64,000 nt of DNA. Origin: an uncultured Eubacteriales bacterium. GTDB lineage: Bacteria > Bacillota > Clostridia > Peptostreptococcales > Anaerovoracaceae. The translations under genes and the position numbers were made by a program. The notes beneath the pieces are model-generated. The model was not told where the DNA came from and searched no databases. It saw only the letters and a program-made list of their open reading frames with translations. This document shows positions 1-10,100 of the stretch, piece after piece; the stretch's first letter is position 1; the number at the start of each line of letters is the position of its first letter. The stretch is from contig CASEEM010000042.1 in NCBI GenBank assembly GCA_949286985.1, forward strand, positions 31,993-95,992, written 5' to 3'.

Positions 1-57
1 TGAAGGTGAGTTCGCCAAAACTATAACATGATTTCGCAATAAAAGGAAGAGAAATAT

Positions 58-972
58 ATGGTCTCAATCATCGATATCGGATCCAATACCATTCGGATGG
101 GCGTCTACCTCCTCGAAAGCGGAGAGATTCGGCCGCTTCTCGCGAGCAAATTCTCCTGCGGTCTGGCAGGATACCGCATGAAGAATGAGCAAGGGGAGTT
201 CCTCTCCGAAGAAGGAGTGCGGGAGCTCCTCCGCATTTTGCATCAATTCCGTCGGGCGGTGAACGGCATGCCCGATGTCCGCGTACGGGTCATTGCCAGC
301 GCATGCATGCGGGGGCTCTCGAACGAGAAGGAGATCCTCGCCAGCGTCCTTGAAGAGACCGGATTTGCCATCGATATCATGAGCGGCGAAGAAGAAGCCT
401 TCTACGGATATTATGCGATTGCGAAGGAGCTTCGCGAACCGATCGGACTTCTCTGTGACTGTGGCGGCGGGAGCACGGAGATCGCCTGCTTCTCCGGAGA
501 AAAGATCCTCGATTCCCACACCTTCCCGCTCGGATCGCTTCAAATCTACCGAGATATGGTGAAGGATGTCTTCCCGACGGAGGAGGAGCTTCGGGCGATC
601 TATGACAAGGCCTACCGCCGCGTCGAATCGCTCGCGGTGAATACGCACGGCATCCGGGTCATCGAGGCACTCGGCGGCTCGATGCGCGCAGCGATATCCT
701 TGGCGGCTGCACTCCTGAACCGGGAGGAGGATAACCGGGTGCTGAACAGGGAAGAGATACAGCAGCTTCTTGATATCTATCAAAAGGAGTCGGTCCGTTT
801 CCTCCGGACGCTGCTCCGCGTCAAACCGGAGCGCGTGCATACGCTTCTCCCGGGGCTGATGCTTCAGACGGCCGTCATGGATGCGCTCGGCTGTGACAGC
901 GTTCGCGTCTATGAAACCGGCGTTCGAGAAGGATATCTCCTTCGGAAGCTGGAAGAGGAGGGCCTCCTCTAG
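58..972 (+). CDS. Ppx/GppA-family phosphatase (exopolyphosphatase-like)
   Basis: A 304-residue cytoplasmic ASKHA-fold protein of the exopolyphosphatase / pppGpp phosphohydrolase family. The N-terminal phosphate-binding loop DIGSNTIRMG lies at residues 6-15, the SGEEEAFYGY segment with the catalytic glutamate at 109-118, and the second glycine loop DCGGGSTE at 134-141. Its length is that of the short two-domain form without the C-terminal HD-like domains of E. coli Ppx. An AAGGAAGAG ribosome site lies a few bases before the ATG. Whether polyphosphate or pppGpp is the main substrate cannot be told from sequence. It stands alone before ileS; the 57 bases upstream hold no complete gene. Confidence 0.85.
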   Translation: MVSIIDIGSNTIRMGVYLLESGEIRPLLASKFSCGLAGYRMKNEQGEFLSEEGVRELLRILHQFRRAVNGMPDVRVRVIASACMRGLSNEKEILASVLEETGFAIDIMSGEEEAFYGYYAIAKELREPIGLLCDCGGGSTEIACFSGEKILDSHTFPLGSLQIYRDMVKDVFPTEEELRAIYDKAYRRVESLAVNTHGIRVIEALGGSMRAAISLAAALLNREEDNRVLNREEIQQLLDIYQKESVRFLRTLLRVKPERVHTLLPGLMLQTAVMDALGCDSVRVYETGVREGYLLRKLEEEGLL

Positions 973-985
973 GAGGGTGAAATCG

Positions 986-1014
986 TTGACCTTCTCTACA
1001 ATTTATAGTAAATT
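986..1014 (+). promoter_or_regulatory. candidate promoter for ileS
   Basis: TTGACC at 986-991 and TAAATT at 1009-1014 are separated by 17 bases. The -10 is a weak match (4 of 6). The leader between this and the ileS start is only about 35 bases, too short for a T-box. Confidence 0.4.
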
Positions 1015-1048
1015 ATAGAATGGATTTTAATAAGGAAGGATGACAAAC

Positions 1049-4000
1049 ATGTTCAAGAATTTATCGGAAAAGCCGATCGGTGAAGTCCAGGGCGAGCAGG
1101 TCAAGCATTGGAATGAAGAGAACCTTCTCAATCTCTGCGTGAAGGAGAGACAGGACTGCCCGAGCTTTGTATTTTATGAAGGGCCGCCGACGGCCAACGG
1201 CAAGCCGGGCATTCACCATGTCATGGCTCGTACGCTCAAGGATTCGATCAATCGTTACAAGACGATGAAGGGATTCCAGGTCAAGAGAAAGGCCGGATGG
1301 GATACGCATGGACTCCCGGTAGAGATTGAGGTCGAGAAGCAGCTTGGCATGTCCGGTAAGGGTGATATCGAGGCTTACGGCATTAAGGAATTCAATGAGA
1401 AGTGCCGTGATTCCGTCTTCACTTATACGAGCATGTGGCGTGATATGTCGGAGAAGATGGCTTATATGGCCGACATGGATGATCCGTATATCACCTATGA
1501 TAATAACTATATCGAAACCGGTTGGTGGATTCTTAAGAAGTTCTTTGATGCAGGGCTGATCTATGAAGGACATAAGGTCCTTCCGTACTGCGCTCGCTGC
1601 GGAACGGGTCTCGCATCGCATGAGGTAGCGCAGGGATATAAGGAGATTCCGGTCCTGACCGTCACCTGCAAGTTCAAGCGTGCCGACCGCGAGAATGAAT
1701 ATTTCCTCGCATGGACGACGACGCCTTGGACACTTCCTTCCAATATCCTCATCACCGTCGGACCGGAGATCACCTATCTCCGTGCGAAGATGACGGAGGG
1801 CCCGGAAGAGGGCAATATCTTCTATGTTGCCAAGAATCTGGCTGACGATGTTCTCGGAGAGGGCAAGTATGAGGTTCTCGACGAGCTTCTCGGTAAGGAA
1901 CTCGAGCATATCCCGTATGAGCCGCTCATGGACTTCGTCTACGGCGGCGACCGCTCGAAGGTGAACGGCTTCTTCGTCGCTCTTGCCGATTATGTTACCG
2001 TCGAAGACGGTACGGGACTCGTCCATACAGCCTATGCCTTCGGTGAAGACGACTATACGACGTGTCGTCGTTACGGTGTCGACTTCGAGAGACCGGTTGA
2101 TGAGCACGGATGCTTCACGACGACGCCGTGGAAGGGACGATTCGTCATGGAAGAGGGTCTCGATGTCGATATCCTGAAGTATCTCGCACAGGAGAATAAG
2201 ATCTTCGCGAAGAAGAAGATGACCCATAATTATCCGCATTGCTGGCGATGCGGAACGCCGCTCGTTTATTATGCGAGACCGGGCTGGTATATCGAAATGA
2301 CGAAGCTGAGAGATCAGCTCGTTGAGAATAACAATACGGTCAACTGGCATCCGCCGTTCATCGGCGAGAAGAGATTCGGCAACTGGATCGCCGATGTTAA
2401 GGACTGGAATATTTCGCGTACGCGTTACTGGGGAACGCCGATTCCGATCTGGCGCTGCTCCTGCGGCCATCTGGAGGCGGTCGGAAGCCGTGCCGAGCTC
2501 GCAGAGAAGGCGGTCGAGACGGTCGATCCGGAGACCATCGAGCTGCACCGTCCGTATGTCGATGATATTCATCTGACCTGCCCGGTTTGCGGCGAGAAGA
2601 TGGAGCGCATTCCGGAAGTCATGGACTGCTGGTTCGACTCCGGTGCGATGCCGTTCGCTCAGTGGCATTATCCGTTTGAGAACAAAGAGCGCTTTGATGA
2701 GCTCTTCCCGGCCGACTTCATCTGTGAGGGTATCGACCAGACGAGAGGCTGGTTCTACTCGCTGATGGCCATTTCGACCTTCGTCATGGGCCGTGCGCCG
2801 TATAAGAATGTTCTCGTCAACGACCTCATCCTGGATGCCCAGGGCAAGAAGATGTCGAAGCATGTCGGCAACACGGTCGATCCGTTCGCGATGATGGAGA
2901 AGTACGGTGCCGATGCGCTGCGCTGGTACCTCGTCTCGGTTTCCCCGGCTTGGATGCCGACGCGATTCGATGAAGAGGGCGTCAAGGAAGTCGTCAGCAA
3001 GTTCTTCGGTACCTTCCGCAATATCTACAACTTCTTCGTTCTCTATGCGAACATGGACGATGTCGATCCGAAGACGTTCGATGTACCGTATGAGAAGAGA
3101 CCGGAGCTCGATCGCTGGATCATCTCGCGTTACAATCGCCTGATCAAGGATGTCACGAATTATATGGATGATTACGATCATATGCATACGGTTCGTGCCA
3201 TCAGCGATTTCGTCGTCGAGGATCTTTCGAATTGGTATATCCGCCGTGCCCGCCGCAGATTCTACGGCGATGAGCTGACGGAGGACAAGAAGAGCGTATA
3301 TCGTACGACGTATGAGGTTCTCGTTGGCGTGACGAAGCTCATGGCACCGATCGCTCCGTTCCTCGCGGATGAGGTTTATGTCAACCTGACGGGTGAGAAG
3401 ACGGTTCATATCGCTTACTTCCCGGAGGCAGACGATTCCTTGATCGATGAGCAGACGGAACAGCGCATGGGTCTCGTCAAGAGCATCGTCGCTCTCGGAA
3501 GAGGCGCCCGTGAGAAGGAGAGACTGAAGGTTCGTCAGCCGCTCTCGCACGTCATCGTCGACGGCAAGTATGAGCCTATCATCGGCGATCTCGTCTCCCT
3601 CATTACCGAGGAGCTGAATGTCAAGACGGTCGTCTTTGAGAACGATCTCGATCGCTTCATGAACTTCCAGATCAAGCCGAACTTCCGTGCGGCAGGTCCG
3701 GTTCTCGGCAAGAATGTCAAGGAATTCGGCAAGAAGCTTGCGGAGTCGGATGCGAAAGAGCTCCTGGCAGCGATGAACGAGGGCACACTCTCGATGACCT
3801 TCGGCGGCGAGACGTATGAGATCACCGAGGAACTCCTCGATGTCAGAATTTCGGCGAAGGAAGGCTTCGTCGTGGAGATGGAGAACAATGTTTTCGTCAT
3901 CCTCGAAACGACGCTGACGCCGGAGCTGATCGAAGAGGGTTATGTCCGTGAGGTCATCTCGAAGATTCAGCAGCTGAGAAAGCAGAAGGATCTCGAAATG

Positions 4001-4177
4001 ATGGATCATATTGTTCTGAAGCTTTCGGCCGATGAAGAGATCAAGGCCGCAGTCGAAGCGAACAAGGAGCATATCCTCAGCGAGGTCCTCGGAGAGGCGC
4101 TGCGTTATGAGGAAGGACTTCCGACGTATGATATCAACGGTCATACGACGGGCATCGATCTCGAAGTCCTGAAATAA
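1049..4177 (+). CDS. ileS: isoleucyl-tRNA synthetase, IleS2 (eukaryote-like) type
   Basis: Charges tRNA-Ile with isoleucine and edits misactivated valine, in the cytoplasm. The class I HIGH-like motif reads GPPTANGKPGIHHV at residues 45-58 and KMSKH lies at 601-605. Zinc-knuckle cysteine pairs flank the region around residues 475-530. The GKPGIHH signature, the RKAGWDTHGLPVE stretch, the length of 1042 residues and the lack of a C-terminal zinc finger mark the IleS2 type, known for low mupirocin sensitivity. An ATG at 1040 sits inside the AAGGAAGGA ribosome site (1032-1040), so the ATG at 1049, eight bases after it, is the likelier start. A strong terminator follows. Confidence 0.96.
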   Translation: MFKNLSEKPIGEVQGEQVKHWNEENLLNLCVKERQDCPSFVFYEGPPTANGKPGIHHVMARTLKDSINRYKTMKGFQVKRKAGWDTHGLPVEIEVEKQLGMSGKGDIEAYGIKEFNEKCRDSVFTYTSMWRDMSEKMAYMADMDDPYITYDNNYIETGWWILKKFFDAGLIYEGHKVLPYCARCGTGLASHEVAQGYKEIPVLTVTCKFKRADRENEYFLAWTTTPWTLPSNILITVGPEITYLRAKMTEGPEEGNIFYVAKNLADDVLGEGKYEVLDELLGKELEHIPYEPLMDFVYGGDRSKVNGFFVALADYVTVEDGTGLVHTAYAFGEDDYTTCRRYGVDFERPVDEHGCFTTTPWKGRFVMEEGLDVDILKYLAQENKIFAKKKMTHNYPHCWRCGTPLVYYARPGWYIEMTKLRDQLVENNNTVNWHPPFIGEKRFGNWIADVKDWNISRTRYWGTPIPIWRCSCGHLEAVGSRAELAEKAVETVDPETIELHRPYVDDIHLTCPVCGEKMERIPEVMDCWFDSGAMPFAQWHYPFENKERFDELFPADFICEGIDQTRGWFYSLMAISTFVMGRAPYKNVLVNDLILDAQGKKMSKHVGNTVDPFAMMEKYGADALRWYLVSVSPAWMPTRFDEEGVKEVVSKFFGTFRNIYNFFVLYANMDDVDPKTFDVPYEKRPELDRWIISRYNRLIKDVTNYMDDYDHMHTVRAISDFVVEDLSNWYIRRARRRFYGDELTEDKKSVYRTTYEVLVGVTKLMAPIAPFLADEVYVNLTGEKTVHIAYFPEADDSLIDEQTEQRMGLVKSIVALGRGAREKERLKVRQPLSHVIVDGKYEPIIGDLVSLITEELNVKTVVFENDLDRFMNFQIKPNFRAAGPVLGKNVKEFGKKLAESDAKELLAAMNEGTLSMTFGGETYEITEELLDVRISAKEGFVVEMENNVFVILETTLTPELIEEGYVREVISKIQQLRKQKDLEMMDHIVLKLSADEEIKAAVEANKEHILSEVLGEALRYEEGLPTYDINGHTTGIDLEVLK

Positions 4178-4190
4178 GTGAATGCAAGGC

Positions 4191-4220
4191 ACTGCGCGGG
4201 AGACTCCCGCGCAGTTTTTT
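4191..4220 (+). terminator. rho-independent terminator after ileS
   Basis: A perfect 11-bp stem (ACTGCGCGGGA / TCCCGCGCAGT) with a 3-base loop is followed by six T. It lies between ileS and the rlmN ribosome site, which argues that rlmN starts at 4233 and not at an upstream in-frame codon inside the hairpin. Confidence 0.9.
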
Positions 4221-4232
4221 CAAGGAGAAGAT

Positions 4233-5249
4233 ATGGAACAGCGATATGTCTTTGATTTGCTTCCGGCGGAATGGAAGGAGGCGGCGGAGGCCTACGGAGA
4301 GAAGGGTTTTCGCGGCAAACAGATCTTCGGATGGCTGGCGAAGGGTGCGGAGCTCCCGGAGATGAGCAATGTGCCGAAGCGGCTTCGGGAAGTGCTCATG
4401 GAGGATTATGAGTGGCATCTTCCGGAGGTGGTGATTGAGCAGACCTCCGAGACGGACGGGACGAAGAAATGCCTTCTGGAATTCCCGGACGGTTCGCGGG
4501 TGGAGTCCGTATTCATGAAATATCATTACGGCAATTCGATCTGCATTTCATCACAGGTCGGATGCCGCATGGGATGTACATTCTGCGCTTCGACGCGGAA
4601 GGGGCTTGTTCGTTCTCTCTCGGGCGGCGAGATGCTGGCCGAGGTGCTGGCGATGTGCAAGCTCACAAAGGAAGAGATCAACCATGTTGTCATCATGGGA
4701 ATCGGCGAGCCGTTTGATAATTATGAGAGTCTCTCACGCTTCCTTCAGCTCATTCATGCGCCGGAGGGGTACAATCTCAGCCTTCGAAATATCACCGTCT
4801 CGACGTGCGGCCTTCTTCCTGAGATTGCACAGTTTGCCGAAGATTTCCCGCAGGTGAATTTGGCTGTTTCGCTCCATGCACCGAACGATGAAATCCGCCG
4901 CCGCACGATGCCGATTGCGAGGAAATATCCTTATGAGCAGCTCATGGATACGTGCCGGGCTTATACAGAGAAGACCGGCCGCCGCATCACGTTTGAGTAT
5001 GCGATGATTGCAGGCGTCAACGACGGCGATGAGCATGCGCGAGAGCTGGCAGAACTTCTCGGGGGATGGCTCACGCATGTCAATCTCATTCCGCTGAATG
5101 AGGTGGAGGGGACCGGTTATGCGAAGGCGAAGGAGGACCGGATCCGCTCCTTCAGCCGCATTCTCGAGCATGCCGGCGTTGCTGTCACGGTGCGCCGGAC
5201 GCTGGGATCGGATATCGATGCCGCCTGCGGACAACTTCGCCTGCGATAG
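4233..5249 (+). CDS. rlmN: dual-specificity 23S rRNA/tRNA adenine-C2 methyltransferase RlmN
   Basis: Radical-SAM enzyme that methylates C2 of A2503 in 23S rRNA and A37 in some tRNAs. The 4Fe-4S cysteines are C111, C115 and C118 (CRMGCTFC). The two catalytic cysteines are C104, seven residues before the cluster, and C332 near the C-terminus (SDIDAACGQLR), the positions expected for the methyl-cysteine mechanism. That pattern and the native cysteine spacing point to RlmN, not Cfr. The 338-residue length is normal. Start chosen at the ATG behind CAAGGAGAAG; the frame is open further upstream but runs through the ileS terminator. Confidence 0.95.
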   Translation: MEQRYVFDLLPAEWKEAAEAYGEKGFRGKQIFGWLAKGAELPEMSNVPKRLREVLMEDYEWHLPEVVIEQTSETDGTKKCLLEFPDGSRVESVFMKYHYGNSICISSQVGCRMGCTFCASTRKGLVRSLSGGEMLAEVLAMCKLTKEEINHVVIMGIGEPFDNYESLSRFLQLIHAPEGYNLSLRNITVSTCGLLPEIAQFAEDFPQVNLAVSLHAPNDEIRRRTMPIARKYPYEQLMDTCRAYTEKTGRRITFEYAMIAGVNDGDEHARELAELLGGWLTHVNLIPLNEVEGTGYAKAKEDRIRSFSRILEHAGVAVTVRRTLGSDIDAACGQLRLR

Positions 5250-5258
5250 GCATCATCG

Positions 5259-5287
5259 TTTCACAAGCAGTCTATTTATGTTATAAT
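5259..5287 (+). promoter_or_regulatory. promoter of the plsX-M50 protease operon
   Basis: TTTCAC (5259-5264), a 17-base spacer and a perfect TATAAT (5282-5287) lie 65 bases before plsX. No other clear promoter is seen until clpB, so it may drive the nine-gene run to 18318. Confidence 0.7.
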
Positions 5288-5351
5288 AGAGTGCTATTCT
5301 GTAGGATTATATCTGTACGCAGGAATCATGAGTTCCAAGGAGGATTCTCAT

Positions 5352-6410
5352 ATGAATATTTTGATTGATGCCATGGGTGGCGACCATGCACCGGAAGAAA
5401 TTGTGAAGGGTGCTGTCGCAGCTGCTTCGGAAATGGAAGATACGATCATCTCGCTGATCGGACCGGAGGAGGCCGTTCGTGAAGAGCTGACCAAGAATCA
5501 CTGGGAGGGTACGAATATCGAAATCGTCCCGGCGTCGGAGGTCATCACGAATCATGAGCATCCGGCGATGGCTGTACGCAAGAAGAAGGATTCAACGATC
5601 GTCAAGGGTATGAACCTCGTCAAGAGCGGTGAAGCAGATGTCTTCATCTCGGGCGGCAGCACGGGAGCGCTCCTTTCGGCAGGGCTTCTCAATCTCGGAC
5701 GCATCAAGGGTATTCGCCGTCCGGGCATTGCCGCCTTCTTCCCGAAGATCGGCAAGAATGATGCTACGCTGATTCTCGACTGCGGAGCCAATGTCGAGGC
5801 CAAGGCCGAATACCTCGAGCAGTTCGGCATCATGGGCAGCATTTTCGTCGAGTGTGTCAAGGGCATCAAGAACCCGGAGGTTCGCCTGCTCAATGTCGGC
5901 GCGGAGGCCGAGAAGGGAGACGAGCTTCACAAGGAGGCTTATCAGCGCCTTTCGAAGGCGAATATTAATTTCTGCGGTAACGTCGAAGGCCGTGAGGTCT
6001 GCCTCGGCGTTTGCGATGTCGTCGTCACGGACGGCTTTGCGGGCAACGTCTTCCTCAAGAGCTCGGAGGGTATCGCCCTCGCTGTCATGAACCGAATCAA
6101 GGATGTCATGATGAGCAGCACGAGCTCGAAGGTGGCCGCATTGATGCTCAAGGGCAAGATGAGAAGCCTCAAGAGCGAGTTCGATTATTCCGAGGAGGGC
6201 GGAGCCCCGATTCTCGGACTCAAGGGCGCCGTCCTCAAAATTCACGGCAGCTCGAAGGCCGATGCGGTTTATAATGCGATTCGCAAGGCGAAGGTCTATG
6301 TCGAAAACGATGTCACGAAGCGCATCGAGACGGCCATCGCCGAGGAGCAGGGGCGCATGAAGAAGAAAGCGGAAGCGGTCGAGGACGCCGGCGAGGCGAC
6401 GGAAGCATAG
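5352..6410 (+). CDS. plsX: phosphate acyltransferase PlsX
   Basis: Converts acyl-ACP and phosphate to acyl-phosphate, the donor used by PlsY, at the membrane surface. The N-terminus MNILIDAMGGDHAPEEIVKG is the family signature and the 352 residues match the usual length (about 330-350). The last 20 residues are an acidic-lysine tail. The start at 5352 follows AAGGAGG with proper spacing; an upstream ATG at 5328 lacks a ribosome site. In most Bacillota fabD, fabG and acpP lie between plsX and rnc; here rnc follows directly. Confidence 0.95.
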   Translation: MNILIDAMGGDHAPEEIVKGAVAAASEMEDTIISLIGPEEAVREELTKNHWEGTNIEIVPASEVITNHEHPAMAVRKKKDSTIVKGMNLVKSGEADVFISGGSTGALLSAGLLNLGRIKGIRRPGIAAFFPKIGKNDATLILDCGANVEAKAEYLEQFGIMGSIFVECVKGIKNPEVRLLNVGAEAEKGDELHKEAYQRLSKANINFCGNVEGREVCLGVCDVVVTDGFAGNVFLKSSEGIALAVMNRIKDVMMSSTSSKVAALMLKGKMRSLKSEFDYSEEGGAPILGLKGAVLKIHGSSKADAVYNAIRKAKVYVENDVTKRIETAIAEEQGRMKKKAEAVEDAGEATEA

Positions 6411-6426
6411 ACGGCCGGAGGAACCT

Positions 6427-7125
6427 TTGTTGAATAATCATCACGAATTAGAAGAAAGAATCGGATATACTTTTCAGAATCAGAAACTTCTCGAGACATC
6501 GCTCACCCACAGCTCCTATGTAGCGGAGCACGGCAAGTCCTATTGGTACAATAACGAGCGCCTGGAATTTCTCGGGGATGCTTATCTTGATGCCATCATC
6601 GGCAGGAAGCTCTTCGCGATGATGCCGGAGGACAAGGAGGGCGTTCTGTCCAAAACGCGCGCCGATGTTGTCTGCGAACGCTCGCTCGCTGAGATTGCGC
6701 GCAGCATGGAGCTCGGAGATCATCTTCGGCTCGGACACGGCGAAGAAATGGGAGGCGGACGCAAGAAGGATTCCATCCTCGCCGATGCGACGGAAGCATT
6801 GATCGGCGCGCTGCTCCTCGATGCGGGATACGAAGCGACGGAGAAGATCGTTCTCCGTCTTTTCCGCGAGCGCATTCGCAAAGCCGTGAAGGGAGAGCTG
6901 TATCGCGATTACAAGACGGTTCTTCAGGAACGCATTCAAGCCAAATACCATTCGGTCACGATTCTCTATGAGATCATCGAGGAGAGCGGACCGGACCATG
7001 ATAAACAGTTTGTCGCGCAGGTTTCCGTGCACGGGGAGAAGCTCGGGACGGGAAGCGGGCGCAGCAAGAAGGAAGCGGAACAGAACGCCGCGAAGGCCGT
7101 TCTGGAAGCGAAGGGAGTTCTATAG
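6427..7125 (+). CDS. rnc: ribonuclease III
   Basis: Double-strand-specific endoribonuclease that processes rRNA precursors and structured mRNAs. The catalytic signature NERLEFLGDA is at residues 43-52, with further acidic residues around 113-120 (DATEALIGA), and a C-terminal double-stranded-RNA-binding domain spans about 160-230. The gene starts with TTG; TTG codons at 6427 and 6430 are both possible behind GGAGG (6417-6421), the second having the better spacing of eight bases. The stop at 7125 directly abuts the smc start, so the two are probably translationally coupled. Confidence 0.95.
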   Translation: MLNNHHELEERIGYTFQNQKLLETSLTHSSYVAEHGKSYWYNNERLEFLGDAYLDAIIGRKLFAMMPEDKEGVLSKTRADVVCERSLAEIARSMELGDHLRLGHGEEMGGGRKKDSILADATEALIGALLLDAGYEATEKIVLRLFRERIRKAVKGELYRDYKTVLQERIQAKYHSVTILYEIIEESGPDHDKQFVAQVSVHGEKLGTGSGRSKKEAEQNAAKAVLEAKGVL

Positions 7126-10100
7126 TTGCACTTTAAGCGAATTGAAATGCAGGGATTTAAATCCTTTGCGGATCCGGTGACGATCGAACTGAATGACGGC
7201 ATCACCTGTATTGTCGGTCCGAACGGAAGCGGGAAGAGCAATATCAGCGACGCGCTTCGTTGGGTCGTCGGCGAACAGAGCCCTCGCTCTCTTCGCGGCG
7301 GGAAGATGGATGATGTCATCTTTGCCGGCACCGCGACGCGCAAACCGAAGAGCATGGCGGAGGTCTCGCTCGTCATCGACAATACCTCCGGCTTTCTTCC
7401 GCTGGAGTACAGCGAGGTCCAGGTCACGCGGCGGATGTATCGCTCAGGCGAGAGCGAATATCTGATCAATGGGAATCAGTGTCGCCTTCGTGACATCAAG
7501 GAACTCTTCATGGATACCGGCATCGGAGTTGACGGATATTCTATTATCGGTCAAGGAAAGATCCAGGATATCGTTTCGACGAAGCCGGAAAACCGCCGCG
7601 AGATCTTCGAAGAGGCGGCGGGCGTCGTCCTCTATAAGACCCGCAAGCAGGAGGCGGAGCGCAAGCTCCGTTCGGCCGAAGAGAATATCGACCGCGTACG
7701 CGACATCCTCGGGGAGATTGAAGGACGCATCGGCGGCCTTAAGGAGGAATCGGAGAAGGCTACGGAATATCTGGAACTGAAGGGCCGCTATCGCAAGGTC
7801 GGCGTCAACCTCCTTCTTTACAGCCTCGACTCGCTGGCGCGTTCCATCGCATCGAGCAAGGAGGAACTGGAGGCACTTTCCCTGGAGGTACAGAGCAAGG
7901 AAGGCCGAAAGGCTGCGCTCGAGCAGGAGCAGGAAGAGCTTCGCCGCGGCGATGAAGCGGGCAGCGAGGAGGAGCAGCAGACGAATGAAGAACTCCTGCA
8001 TCGTATGGAAGAGATCCATGCCCTGACGAACCGCGGCCAGGTCAATGTCGAGAAGATCGCGGCACTCGAGAAGGATCTCGATCGTATCGAGCAGGTCCTC
8101 CGCGATACGAAGGAAAAGCTCTCTCGGGAGAGAGAGCACTTCGAGCAGCTCGAAATGCAGGAGAAGCAGGAGCATGCGGAAGCGGAAGCGGAGCTTCGCC
8201 GCCTGACCGAAAAGGAAGCGGAACTGAACCGTGCGAAGACGAAGCAGGAGGCCGTCCGCGGCAAGATCGAGGAATGCAAGGAGAATATCCTTTCGCTCAA
8301 TAACGGCACCATCGCGAAGCGCGCCGAAATCACGACGCTGAAGAATTATCTCGAGCAGCTCAAGGAGCGCAGGGAGCAGCTCTCCGGCAAGGCCGGCGGA
8401 CGGGATGCCGAAGAGGAGGAGCAGCGGAAGAAGCTCCTCGAGTCGGAGGAAAAGCTCCGTCTCAAGGAGGACGAGGGCCGTGCGCTCACGGATAAGCGGA
8501 ACGAGCTTATCGCTGAGCTGGAAGAGCTTCACCGGCAGCGCATCCGCCTTCGCGAGGAGACGGAGCAGCTCCATACGGAATATCATCGCACGCAGGCTCG
8601 TAAGGCGACCATCGAGGAGATGGAGTCCAATTACGAAGGATATAATAATGCCGTTCGCCAGCTGATGCAGTCACATCAGAAGGGCATCATCGGAACGGTC
8701 TCTCAGCTTATCACGGTCCCGAACGGTTATGAGACCGCCGTTGAGACGGCGCTCGGCGCTTCGCTTCAGAATCTCGTCTGCGAGGACGATGAAGCGGCTA
8801 AGGAAGGCATTCGCATGCTCAAGAGGACTCGCGCCGGAAGGGCGACCTTCCTTCCGCTGGCATCGCTCCGCGGCAAGAGCCTTTATCCGGATGCACGGAC
8901 AGCGGAGGCGGAGGGCTTCCTCGGACTCGCTTCGGAAATCGTAGAGGCGGAGGATCGCTATCAGGTCGTCCTCGATTATCTTCTCGGACGCGTGCTCTTC
9001 GCCGATACGATGAACCATGCGGTTCGTCTCTCGAAGATTGCCCATCAGGGTTATCGCATCGTTACGCTGGACGGAGAAGTCATCAATGCGAGCGGCGCCA
9101 TCACGGGCGGACAGTATCGAAATAAGAGCGCCAATCTCCTGGCACGCCGCCATGAGGTGGAAGATCTCACGGAGAAGCTGGCTTCAGAGGAGCAGTGTCT
9201 TCAGGAGCTTCGAAAGGCCGCTGAAGATATCGGACAGAAGGAGCAGGAGCTTCGCCGTCAGCTGACGGAGCGTGAAGAAGAGCTTTCGAGTCTTGCGATC
9301 GCATGCGGCGTCCTCCGGACGGAGAAGGAGCATCTGGAAGAATCAGCAAAGGCTTCCGGCTCCCGTGCCGAGGAGCTCTCGAAGGAGATGGAGATCCTCA
9401 TCGAGGATATCGAGCTTGCCGAGAAGAGGATCCGCGATTATGAGGAGAGAATCCGGGCCGCCGAGGAGCAAGCCTGTGAGACGGAGGCTGCGGCTGAAGC
9501 CTTGATGGCCGAGGAGGAGCGTTACGGGCTTCAGGCGGAGGAACTGGCCGAGGAGCTCACGAGCATCCGGCTCCGCACGAAGGAGCTTGAGACGAAGAGC
9601 TTCGCGCTGAATGAGATGATCGAGCGCGTCCGCGATACGATGCAGGATTATGAGAGCACGATGGAGGACGCGGAGGCGGAGAAAGCGGAGGCGGAGAAGG
9701 AGAAGGAGCTGCTCGGGGCGAGTGACGAGGCGGCGGCCGAGAAGCGAGAGAAGCTGGAGACTTCGAAGCACGAGCTGGAGCTCCGTTTGGAACGCCTGCG
9801 CCGCGAGCGCGAGGAGCGCAGGAAGCGGAGAGAGGCGCTGAATGCCGAACTGAAGTCGCTGAATGAGGCACTCTCCGCGGAGAGCGACCGCAAATACAAG
9901 CTGGAAGTCAAGCGCGCGAAGGATGAGACGCTCTCCGAGACGCAGAAGGATAAGCTCTGGGATGAATTCGAGATGTCCTATGCCGAGGCTCTCGAGCATC
10001 GCGATCCGGACTTCTCGGTGACGGCAGGAAATCGCGAATCCAAGGCGGTTAAGCTTCGCATAGCAGAGCTCGGCGATGTCAACATCGGATCCATTGAGGA

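Noticed and set aside
973-1048. T-box riboswitch before ileS
   Set aside because: The leader is under 80 bases and has no T-box sequence or terminator/antiterminator pair; the same holds before pheS.
1061-4192. 1043-codon minus-strand frame opposite ileS
   Set aside because: It mirrors ileS codon by codon, has no ribosome site or known motif and is explained by codon bias.
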